Below are positions 32,701 to 44,700 of a DNA stretch of 64,000 nt, in pieces. The translations under genes and the position numbers were made by a program. Position 1 is the stretch's first letter; every line of letters begins with the position of its first letter. Location of the stretch: positions 32,539,198 through 32,603,197 of the forward strand of contig NC_083577.1 of assembly GCF_027579695.1 (NCBI RefSeq). The letters are read 5' to 3'. Origin of the DNA: Neoarius graeffei. Taxonomy: Eukaryota > Chordata > Actinopteri > Siluriformes > Ariidae. The notes beneath the pieces were generated by a model. That model worked only from the letters and a program-made list of their open reading frames with translations. It was not told the DNA's origin and ran no database searches.

Positions 32701-35700
32701 TCAGACCTCAATTCGCCAAAGCCTGGTTCAAAACGAGGCATTGGGGGGAGCACAAGGGGTGAAGGTGTTATGTGTGCACGGGGATGTTCACAGCTACCCT
32801 TTGGTGTCGGTCCACATTATTTTCAGAGGGGAAAAATTTATAGTGAAGGCGGCGGTTAATCCTCGCCTTACCCACTCGTTAATTTTGGGGACTGATTGGC
32901 CGGGATTTCGGGGTTTAATGACACGCCTAGTAGAGAGTGGGTCCTGCCATTTGACAGGGGGAGGTCCCGGTGTCGCTTTGGCGGGAGCAGCTGTCACAGA
33001 GCCGTCTACGTCATCTCCGCGTCAGAGTGAGGAGCCGCTGGCTCCTCCTCTCTCTATTGGGGAATCCCTCGCGGATTTCCCATTAGAGCAGTCGCGAGAC
33101 GAGACTCTGCGGCATGCGTTTGACCAAGTGAGAGTAATCGATGGTCAAACGCTCCCGCCGAACGCCACCCCGTCCTTCCCCTACTTCGCGATTATGAAGG
33201 ATAGATTATACCGAGTGACGCAGGACACTCAAACTAAAGAGCGAGTCACGCAGCTTTTAATTCCTAAAAGCCACCGGGAATTGGTATTCCAGGCGGCTCA
33301 CTTTAATCCCATGGCTGGACACTTGGGGCAGGATAAAACACTAGCCCGAATAATGGCCCGATTCTATTGGCCGGGGATTCGCGGCGATGTCCGTAGGTGG
33401 TGTACGGCATGCCGCGAATGCCAGTTAGTAAACCCAGCGGCCATTCCAAAAGCGCCTTTGCGCCCTCTACCATTAATCGAGACCCCGTTTGAGAGAATTG
33501 GGATGGATCTCATCAGGCCATTAGATCGGTCAGCACGAGGGTACCGCTTTATATTAGTTCTGGTGGACTATGCAACGCGATACCCGGAAGCCGTGCCTCT
33601 GCGCAATATCTCAGCACGCAGTATTGCAGAGGCACTCTTCCGCGTCATCTCCCGAGTTGGAATCCCGAAAGAGATTCTGACTGATCAAGGCACTACGTTT
33701 ATGTCACGAACACTGCGCGAACTGTATGGGTTATTGGGGATTAAGCCGATCCGCACCAGTGTGTATCACCCACAAACGGACGGTTTGGTAGAACGATTCA
33801 ACCGCACCCTCAAAAATATTATTAAAAAATTCGTAAGTGAGGACGCACGTAATTGGGATAAGTGGCTCGAACCCTTGCTGTTCTCAGTGCGAGAGGTCCC
33901 CCAAGCCTCCACGGGGTTCTCCCCGTTCGAATTATTATATGGGCGTAAGCCGCGCGGCATCCTGGACGTGCTGCGGGAAAATTGGGAGGAGGGACCTTCA
34001 CAAAGTAAGAATGAAATTCAGTACGTTATGGACCTGCGCGCAAAACTCCACACGCTCACCCACCTAACCCAGGAGAATTTGCGGCAGGCCCAGGAACGGC
34101 AAGCCCGCCTGTACAACAAGGGTACGCGCCTTAGAGAGTTCACTCCGGGAGATAAGGTACTCGTACTGTTGCCCACGTCGAGCTCCAAATTGATCGCCAA
34201 GTGGCAAGGACCCTTTGAGGTCACACGGCGAGTCGGGGATGTCGACTATGAGGTGAGGCGAACGGACAGGGGTGGGGCGCTACAGATTTACCACCTCAAT
34301 CTGCTTAAACTCTGGAACGAGGAGGTCCCCGTGGCGTTGGTGTCGGTAGTTCTGGAGAAGGCAGAGCTGGGGCCGGAGGTTCAAAAAGGAACATTGGCAT
34401 CACGTACCTCTCCGGTCCCCTGTGGAGACCACCTCTCCCCGACCCAACTCACGGAGGTCGCCCAGTTGCAGACCGAGTTTTCGGATGTGTTCTCGCCCCT
34501 GCCCAGTCGCACTAACCTCATAGAGCACCACATAGAGACACCCCCGGGGGTGGTACTGCATAGCCGCCCTTACAGGCTACCCGAACACAAAAAAATGGTG
34601 GTTCGGGAAGAACTTCATGCCATGCTCGAAATGGGCATCGTCGAGGAGTCCCACAGTGACTGGAGCAGCCCGGTGGTCTTGGTACCCAAGGCCGACGGGT
34701 CGGTCCGGTTCTGTGTGGACTATAGAAAAGTCAACGCGGTGTCTAAATTCGACGTGTACCCAATGCCTCGTATTGATGAGCTGCTCGATCGACTCGGCAC
34801 TGCTCGATTTTATTCGACACTGGATTTGACGAAGGGATATTGGCAGATCCCCTTGACTCCACTATCCCGAGAAAAAACGGCCTTTTCCACACCGTTTGGT
34901 TTACACCAATTCGTCACCCTTCCGTTTGGGCTGTTTGGGGCGCCCGCGACGTTTCAGCGGCTGATGGACAGAGTCCTCCGCCCTCACGCCACGTATGCGG
35001 CAGCATATTTAGATGACATCATCATCTATAGCAATGACTGGCAGCGGCACCTCGAACATCTGAGGGCCGTCCTTAGGTCGCTGAGGCGAGCGGGGCTCAC
35101 AGCCAACCCAAAGAAGTGTGCGATTGGGCAGGTGGAAGTACGGTACCTGGGCTTCCACTTGGGCAATGGGCAGGTGCGTCCCCAAATTAATAAGACGGCA
35201 GCAATTGCGGCCTGCCCGAGGCCCAAGACCAAAAAGGGGGTGAGACAGTTCCTGGGGCTGGCTGGCTGTTATCGTAGGTTTATACCTAATTATTCGGACG
35301 TCACCAGCCCGCTGACTGATCTCACTAAAAAGGGGGCACCAGATCCGGTCCAGTGGACGGAGCAGTGCCAGCGGGCTTTCTCAGAGGTAAAGGCTGCACT
35401 GTGTGGGGGGCCACTTCTACACTCCCCTGACTTTTCTCTCCCCTTTGTGTTGCAGACCGATGCGTCGGACAGAGGGCTGGGGGCGGTTTTGTCCCAGGAG
35501 GTGGAGGGGGAGGACCGCCCTGTCCTGTATATCAGCAGGAAGCTGTCAGTGCGTGAGGGGCGCTACAGCACCATCGAGAAAGAGTGTCTGGCCATCAAGT
35601 GGGCGGTTCTCGCCCTCCGGTACTACCTACTGGGGTGCCCTTTCACCCTCTGTTCGGACCACGCGCCCCTCCAGTGGCTCCACCACATGAAAGATGCCAA

Positions 35701-38700
35701 CGCGCGGATCACCCGTTGGTATCTGGCGCTCCAACCCTTTAATTTCAAGGTGGTCCACAGGCCGGGGGCGCAGATGGTCGTGGCGGACTTCCTCTCCCGT
35801 CAAGGGGGGGGGGGGGGGGGGGAGTCGGCTGCAGGCCGGACGGCCGCCTGGCCTGAGTCGGGCGGTGGGGGTATGTGGCAGCGGGGGCGTGGTCAAGCAC
35901 CGGTCTGTGACAGGAGGGCGGAGTCAGGGAAGGTAAGTGGCAGAATCACGACACCTGAGAACAATTAACCTGTGTTTGTGTGTGTCTTCCCAGTGACCGC
36001 ACCCTATTTAAGGAGGGAGGGTGAGAGCAGAGGAGCTGATCTCCGGACTAGACGCTGGCTGTGTGTGTGTCTGTGTCTAGCCAATAACATTGTTCACTGA
36101 AAAGTGTGGCAATAAAGCCGTTTTGCAAACCTGATCTCTGTCCTGCCGTCCTCAGTGCTCCACTCACACGTAGGGAGTTTTACACGATCATTTTGATCTG
36201 AAAATGTCGGAAATCCGCCAATCGGCGGAAAATTCTCATCCCTGTTTATGTGAAGAATAACTCTTGTTTTTTTATCATTGTTATTAAACATGAAAAACAA
36301 AATGGGCAAGTCTGATATTTTGTAGTCTTTCATAGATATAGTAGTTACAGAAGTGTATTGCTGCCACAGCAGTAAAAAGGGGGAAAAAAACTATCACATT
36401 ATAATGTGAAAAGTTTGTTATAACAGTATTTTTTTCACATTATAACAATATATATTCACATTACATAAAACGTTTCACGTTATAACATGATAATTTGGTT
36501 TCATGTTATAAAGTGATAGCTTTAAACTCATATTTGAATCTATGGTATGAATGAGGTATGTGGAGAATAACCTTGGTAATATGGGCAATAAACTGGGTAA
36601 TATGGGTAATAAACTGGGTAATATCGCTCATTTACATGATTTAATCAAGTTCTATTTCATGCTTCGGTTGAATCGTGGTAAAATTAGAAATATATTCACA
36701 GGCTCAAACTTCCTGGATCAATAACTCTCAAGCGAAATGATGTTCAAACACAATAGATGCCTTTTTCCTACTGTACCAAGGTAGACAACAAGCTACAACC
36801 TAATTTTAATCAAACTGAGTCGTTCTCTGAGCTGGACAAATAACACCGGTCTCTCTAGTGTCTCGCAAAAGTATTCATCCCCCTTGGTGTTTGGCCTGTT
36901 TTTTCACATTACAAGCTGGAATTAAAATGGATTTTTTGGGGGATTAGCACCATTTGATTTACACAACATGCCTACCACTTTAAAGGCACTTTTTTTTTAA
37001 ATTGTGACACAAACAATAATTAAGATGAGGAAAAAAAAAACAGAAATCTGGAGTGTGTATAGGTATTCACCCCCCAAAGTCAATACTTTGTAGAGCCACC
37101 TTTTGCTGCAATTATAGTTGCAAGTCTCTTGGGGTATGTCTCTATTAGCTTAGCACATCTAGCCACTGGAATTTTTGCCCATTCCTCAAGGAAAAACTGC
37201 TCCAACTCCTTCAAGTTAGATGGGTTGTGTTGGTGTACAGCAATCTTCAAGTTATGCTACAGATTCTCAATTGGATTGAGGTCTGTACTTTGACTAGGCA
37301 ATTCCAAGACATTTAAATGTTTCCCTTTCAACCACTCCAGTGTACCTTTAGCAGCATGTTTAGGGTCATTGTCCTGCTCAAATGTGAACCTTCGTCCCAG
37401 TCTCAAACCTCTGGCTGACTCAAACCAGAATTCCTCCAGAATTGCCCTGTATTTAGTGCCATCCATTTTTCCTTTAGTCCTGACCAGCTTTCCTGTCCTT
37501 GCAGATGAGAAACAGCATGCTGCTGCCACCCCAATGCACATCTCTGCTGTGGATCTTTGCAGCTTCTTCAGTGTTATCTTTAGTGTCTTTGTTGCATCTC
37601 TGATTAATGCCTTCCTTGCCCAGTCTGTGAGTTTTGGTGGGCGGCCTTCTCTTGTCAGGTTTGTCACCTCACCTCACCTTGTCCCATCCTCATTTTGAGG
37701 GTCGGGGACTATGGTAGCTTCCAGCACCAGCTTCCTCCATCCTGTCCTGTCCTTAGCTCTCTGCCTACAGTCTGATATGTCCTGCCTGTCTAGTCCCTGA
37801 TGTCGTCTCCCCATCTCCTGCATGGCCTCCCTCTGCTTCTGGTGCCACAGATCTTTCCTTGCAGGATGTGAGTTAAGATGTTTTGGGCTCTGGTGACATG
37901 TCCAAAATATTGGAGCTTCCATCTTTTTACCATGGTTAGGAGTGTTCTTTCCATCCCCATCTCTTCCAGAACTGAGATGTTGGTGCGATGTTCTGTCCAG
38001 CTGACCCTCAGTAGCTTCCTGTAGCACTTCATCTTGAAGGCTTGGATCTTCTGAGTATCCTTAGCGTGAAGTGTCCATGCTTCGCAGCCGTACGTCACTA
38101 CGGGCCAGACCAGGGCTTTCAGCACCCTCAGCTTGGTGGATGTCCTTAAGGCTCTATCCTTCCAGATGACCTCCAGAGAACTAAGGGCTGCCCACGCTGC
38201 TCCTAAGTGTGCACTAACTGCTTCCAGCTGTTTCGTCAATAATGGCACCCAGGTACTTGAAGGTTGACACCTGTTCCAGCAGGACCCCCCGGCAGCAGAT
38301 CTTCAGTTCTGTAGGTTGTTTCGTTGTTGCCATGACCTTGGTCTTCTTAGTGCTGATCTCCAGACTGTACTCCATGGACACGGTATTTACTAGGTCCAGC
38401 AGCTCTTGAAGTCTCTCCGGTGAAGTGGCTAATAGGACAATGTCGTCTGCAAATCTAAGTTGTTTATGGTCCTCCCATTGATGTTAAAAAGAAAAAATAT
38501 ACCCACACACTGTCGCTGGTGCTCTCAGTGATTTTATTGATAGATACACAACGTTTCGACCGTAGTAGGTCTTCGTCAGGTGTTAACAGGAACAAAGGGT
38601 GGGAGGGGATATATACCCATGAAAATAGGCATTGCTCTCAATTATCCAATCAAGGAGTAAGTAGTATTCATAAACTTATGAGTGTAAAAAATACATACAT

Positions 38701-41700
38701 ACAATACATTTTTATATACAAATTTTACAATACATTGTTCTTATATTAATACTACAAATATTGTACATTGACAATCTTGGCTTACTTATTAGAAAAAAAA
38801 ACAGTAAAAACAGTATCAAAACCATATCAAAAGCGTATCAAAACCCTCCCCCCAGAATCTGTTCAAGTGCTACAAAACAAAAAACAAAACAAAAAGAAGG
38901 ATTTTTCAAAAAAAAAAAGTCTCCATATGTAAAAAAGCACAAATGTGATAGTCAGACATAGAGTATGGTACAGACTGAATTAATTCATAAAAAAGGCTTG
39001 AGGTCAAACTCTTAAGTCCATATGGTGCCATAGTATTGAGGGCGTATATGTGGAAAGTTTTGCGTTGTAAGAGTAAGCGTTCATAATTATCACCTCTAGG
39101 TGGCCGTTCCACTTTTTCAATGCCCACATAGCGCAGAGAACTAATACTATGTCCTGCTTTTCTAAAATGTAGTGCCACAGGGTTTTTTCATCCCCACATC
39201 TTATATTACTGCGATGTTCACTAATGCGTGTACGAAGGGCCCTGCAGGTTTTACCAACATATCCAAGGCCACAGGGGCATTTAATTAAATAAACAACAAA
39301 AGTGGTGCTGCAGGAAATGGCCCCACGGATCTTCAAATGCTTACCACTATGTGGATGTGTGGATGTCTTACATTTTGTGGTATAGCCACACTGTGCGCAG
39401 CCCCCACATTTGTAGTTCCCATCTGGGATGTTGATGGTTCCTGTGTGTCTGCTAGCCGGTATATGGACTCTCACAACCTGGTCTCTAATACTGGGTGGGC
39501 GTCTGTAGACCAGCCTAGGTGGTTCGTTAAAAACATTGATGAGTCTTGGATCAGATTTCACTATATGCCAATGTTTCTGTATAATCCGTTTGAACTCAAA
39601 TCCAAATGGGGAATATTTAGTTACACAGAAGATGGGATTACTCTTTTTTATTTTAGTGTTAGGCTGTAAAGATTCATCCTGAGTAACAGTACTGAATCTA
39701 TTCACCACAGTCAATCCATTCTTGTTTATAGCCCCTATCCAAGAATCTCTCTTTTTGGCTTGATGTTCATAACTCACGTCAGAGCTACATATTCGTCTAA
39801 TCCGGTGAAACTGACTTACAGGAAGGCTCTTAATGAGGTGAGTAGGGTGAAAGCTGTCTCCCCGTAATATAGTATTCCTGTCCGTAGGTTTCCTGTATAA
39901 ATCAGTCTGTAAAATAAGATCTTGTTTGATAATCCTGACATCTAGGAAACTAATTTCTACTGGACTAAATCAGTCCTGTAATGTACAATTTTTCTGAGCC
40001 TTAAAGTACCTGTAATGTGCAATTTTTCCAAGCCTCTCAATAAGGCAATATTTCTATACTTTTTCATGGTAGATAATGCAAATAGCCCTCTGTATTTAAT
40101 CTTTCATTTGTCTAATTTTTATTTCAGTTTTATTTGTTATCTGTATGACATTTTCTTGCTACTGTAACACGTGAATTTCCCCGATGTGGGATGAATAAAG
40201 TGAATCTAATCTAATCTAAATTCAAGGGTAAAGTTCAAATGTTCATTGGCAGAATTTAGATACTGATGGAAATGCCTAAGAGTGTCAGTGGTCCCTGTCC
40301 AGATTATAAAGATATCGTCAATGTAGCGTTTATATAGAAGAATATTAGAATAAAACATGTTTACTACTGGATTCAGGACAAATTTTTTTTCAAACAGACC
40401 CATATAGAGATTTGCATAGTTGGGAGCCATGGTGCTTCCCATCGCCGTTCCCTTTGTTTGTAAATAGAACTCATTCTTAAAAAGAAAAGAATTCGAGGTT
40501 AGAACTAATTCAGTCAAGTCAGTAACACATTTATACTGGATTTGCTCATAGATAGCATTTGATTAAGGAAAAAAGCTACTGCGTCTAAACCCCCACTACC
40601 GTATGTGGGATGTTTGTATAGAGGCTAGTAACATCAAACGTGGCAAGAAGGCAGTCCTGATTAGGTAGTATAGTAGACTTCAGTTTATTAATGAGATCTA
40701 TGGAATCTCTTGTGTATGATGGCCAAGCAAGCCCTGTGATGACCTGGCGACTTGTCCAGGGTGTACCCCGCCTTTCGCCCGTAGTCAGCTGGGATAGGCT
40801 CCAGCTTGCCTGCGACCCTGTAGAACAGGATAAAGCGGCTAGAGATGATGAGATGAGATGAGATGAGATGAGATGAGATGAGATGAGATGAGATGAGATG
40901 AGATGAGACGATGGCCAAGCAATGACACATGGTTTTAAACACTGATCAACAAAAGTGGAAATGTTAGAAGTCAAAGATCCTATACTGCTGATAATGGGCC
41001 TACCCACTAAGAGAATAGCAAGTGATTTATCAATAAAGTGTATCTATCAATAAAATCACTGAGAGCAGCAGCAACAGTGTGCGGGTATATTTTTTCTTTT
41101 TAATTGACGGACTTTTTTACCCTGCACCTGTACAAAGTTGGATGTGCATGCACTCTCTACTACAATTGACCTCCCATTGATGTCGACACCAATCCATGAG
41201 AGTTCGCCTGCAGATTCTCTCATCACTGCTTGAGAATAGAAATTAAAACAGATCGGTGAGACCAGACATCCCTGCCGCACGCCTTTTGTGACTTCGAACC
41301 AGTCAGCTAGCTCCTCCTCCACTCTCACTGCTACCTGTTGGCATCTGTACAGCTGGCGTAGTGAGTTGACTATATACTTGGAGGCTCCCATTGTTTCCAT
41401 TACTCTCCAGAGGGTTTTGTGCCTTACTGAGTCAAAAGCTTTTTTGTAGTCAATAAATGCCAGAAAAAGATTTACATTACTCTCTCATGCTTTCTCTATT
41501 AAAATCCTGACATTTGAATATTTGGTCCCTGGTTTCCACTTTCTTCCTGAACCCCATCTGTTCCTCAGCAAATTCTTGATCTGCCACCCTCTCCAGGGTT
41601 TTTTCTAGAAAAATTTAGTATGAGGGCGCTCACCATGGCGAGGGAGCGAAGCGGAGGGGGAGATGGTGCCGGTTGTCCCCCCGCCGTGCAAAGCCTTTGA

Positions 41701-44700
41701 AAAATGCTCCAATGGGACATTCTGAGGCTATCTGAGAGGGAAATTGTAACAAATTGTCTGTCAACATTGAAAAAGAAAGAAGTAAGGCCAAAAAAAATAT
41801 ATATAGTGTGTTTCCGGTAACATGAAATACTAAAATAAGTTCGGTAGGTAGGAAAGTTTTTTTTTTTCTTAATTTTTTTTTTTATTTTGTTCGAAAAAAT
41901 TAACACAAGTAAACATCTTACAAAATAGTATTTTGGCACAGAATCCTTTATACCACACATCATAATAAAATAAGTGTTTTAAATCTTTAAACGAATAAAA
42001 AAAATATCGCGAGAGTTCGAGTTATGATCTACGGAAGCGATATTTCATGATATTTTCATGTAATAACGTGAAAACACCTTATCAAGAAATAACGTGAAAA
42101 TAACATCCTAGGCTAGGCTACTTCCATTAAAAGCAGACGGCCTAGCCTAGCCTACTGTAGAACTTGGGTCGAGCAAAAACATGGCTGAATCCTGAATGAC
42201 TCCTATTTGTATAAATAGGGGACTACATAGGCGGCAAAATGTAGTGTTTTTCCCTGCCATGGAAGTGCACTTGTATACTGAAAAGGAAGCAATTTGCATT
42301 ACAGCCTTGAATGAGGATTCAAAATGGCGGCTCGGCTCAGTTTATGGAGGAGGGCTGATAGAAGTGGCGAAACATTTTACTTTTTATCGTTTCTTTCACA
42401 ACTTGAATGCATTGAAACAAAAAATTATGACAAACTAACGCTGCTTACACTAAAATATCGAGGGAAATTTGTAATAAAAACTTTACGGTCGGCAATTTCG
42501 ACGCGGAAATTCTCGATCGGTCGGGTTACCGGAAACACACTTTTTTTTTTTTATTTGGCCTAATCTTCTTCTGCCCCGGACAGTCTTTGGCTTTCTTCCG
42601 CTTCGTGCCGCGGGATGACATCTTTAAATTCCCAAGTGTCAACAAAAACAACTCGCGAACTACTTCTGTCAAAAGCTCCCACGCCGGTGGGTGAAAGGTC
42701 ATTCAGTCTCGAGAAATCTCGCGCTACAAGTCAGCTGACCTTGTATCTAACCCATGTCAAATCTCGCGAGAGCAGCCGCGACAAGTAAACAACTAAACAA
42801 CATGGTGCCTCAGTCTGGAAAACGCCAATTCGGATTGTTTTTGCACCGTCTGGCGGTGTATCCACCATGATTGAAATATTTTTGGAGCAATTATAACGTA
42901 TTTGATGATCAGACACATTGTCACGTAGTGTTGCTGGGATGTTTTCATGGAGTCGGTAAGGGGGCGCACGCCGAGAGTAAGAGGGCGCAGCGCCCCTGTT
43001 CCCCCGTTTAGACGAAAGCCTGCTCTCCATACTCTTCAGCAGGATGCGCAGTAGAATCTTGCTGGCATGAGTTATCAGGGTGATGGTGCAATACTCTGAA
43101 CAGTCAGTGGTTCCTGGTTTTTTGGGGATGGTGATGAACACTGACCATACCCAGTCTGTAGGCCATTCTCCAGTCTTTAGGGTCTTGTTACAAAAACAGC
43201 ACAAGGCTTTTGTTATTGTTGGGTTGTCGGTTTTCAAAAGTTCTGCTGGCAGATCGTCTACACCAGCTGCTTTGTTCTTTGGTAGGCACTTGATGGCATG
43301 TTCCACTTTGGATTCTAGGATTTCTGGAAAGGGATTGTCTCCTGCCTCCTCGCTAGGTACCATACTGTATGTCGTGCTTGTCGTCAGCAGCAGAGTGTAG
43401 TGTGTTATCTTTGTACAGCTGCTCACAGTACTGTTTCCATCACTGTAGAATGCTATGGAGATCAGTGAGCACCCGGTTGTCCTCGCTCTTGATGTTCCTT
43501 TGTTTGGGTTGGAAACCTCTCCTCAGCTTCTTGATGATGCTGTATGACTTCCTGAGAGAGCTGTTACCTCCGAAACCCTGCTCCATCTCAGCACATTGCT
43601 CTTCCAGCCACCTTGCTTTGTCTTTCCTTGCCTCCCTTTGAACTTGCTTGTCCACTTCCCTGTAGAGCAGCTCTCCGCTTTCTGTGTTGCGCTGTGTTTT
43701 CAGCTCGTGCCTTCTGTCTATTAGGTCAAGTGTCTCTTGTGATATCCATGGGTGGTTTGCTTTCCTAGGTGCTTTTCCCAGCACTTTCTCTGCTACAGCT
43801 TTGATGGCCTCAGTAAATGACACTGAGAACTCGTCCGGTGTTCTTTCTTCCTGGAATAGGTTTAGAGCCTCAAATCTGTTGTGGACCTCAATGTTGTAAG
43901 TTTCCTGTACTGTTGGTGTCTCTAGTGCTTCTAGATTAAGGTGGGCTCTCTGTTTCCTCCTACCACACTTCTTGATCCTGAGTCTGAGACTTGCCACCAC
44001 CATGTTGTGGTCTGATCCACAGTCAGGTCCGGGGTATGATTGGCAGTTGGTGACACACTTCCTCCATCTCTTGCCAACGAGGATGTAGTCGATCTGGTTC
44101 CTGTACCTGCCCCCTGGGGACAGCCATGCGTAGCGCTGCCTCTCATGATGCTTGAAGGCTATATTGGTGATAAACAGTCCATTGTCTTGGCAGAATTCCA
44201 CCAACCATTCCCCTCGCTCATTGGGTGATCCTAGGCTGTAGGGTCCACAAACATCTTCAAGCCTATCCACACCTACTTTAGTGTTGAAATCTCCCATCAC
44301 CATGGCAATGTCCTGGCTTCAGCACTCCAGCAGTAGCTGTTGGATTTGGTCGTAGAAATTTTCCACTTCCTTGTCTGGGGCATCTGCGGTTGGAGCGTAC
44401 ACCTGTATCATGTAGATGTTGAAATAGGATGCCATGATGTGTACTAGCAGAATGCTGTCACTCACAGCTTTGTAGGATAGCATACTTCTGGCCGTTATTT
44501 GGGATAGTAGGACCACAACTCCTGCTCTGTGTATTTCTCCCCCTGAATAGATAACTATCTCTCCATCTGTAGTTGTGAAGAATCCAGTTCTGGTCCAATG
44601 GGTTTCGGCGACACCAAGAACATTGATGTCACACCTTTCCATTTCTCTTAGTACGTTACTTAGCTTCCCTGCTTGGTGTAAAGTTCGTACATTCCAAGTT

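Larger units (their letters stand above)
31321..36184 (+). mobile_element. Gmr1-like Ty3/Gypsy retrotransposon, integrase before reverse transcriptase
   Basis: The shared LTR parts (31321-31570 and 35933-36184) differ at about five bases plus a 2-base indel, roughly 98% identity, so this is a young copy. The 3' LTR is complete (35874-36184, TGTGGCAG to TTTTACA). The 5' LTR lacks its first 59 bases or so, and no target duplication is found, so the left junction is damaged. Pol order is protease, integrase, reverse transcriptase, RNase H, the hallmark of the Gmr1 group first found in cod. A polypurine-type GCGGTGGGGG lies before the 3' LTR. Confidence 0.9.
30633..36244. mobile_element. Non-autonomous hAT element hosting the Gmr1-like Gypsy
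   Basis: CAGGGATGAGAAT at 30633 is mirrored by ATTCTCATCCCTG ending at 36244. The flanks share TTTATG (30627-30632 and 36245-36250), a degraded form of the 8-bp hAT duplication. Without the Gypsy (about 31321-36184) it is roughly 0.75 kb. A long G-run (30689-30710) lies in its left half. It has no transposase. Confidence 0.65.
38485..41169 (-). mobile_element. Penelope-like retroelement inserted in the RTE reverse transcriptase
   Basis: The 14-bp target duplication CCTCCCATTGATGT (38471-38484 and 41170-41183) interrupts the RTE frame just before its FADD motif. The ends are inverted copies of one another for about 68 bases (38485-38552 and 41036-41104). Such terminal arrangements occur in Penelope elements. 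The minus strand encodes reverse transcriptase then a GIY-YIG endonuclease. A SINE stub and a LINE stub are nested in it. Confidence 0.85.

Noticed and set aside
35806-35822. Poly-G tract as a functional quadruplex
   Set aside because: It is a simple homopolymer that may be partly a sequencing or assembly length error; no support for function.
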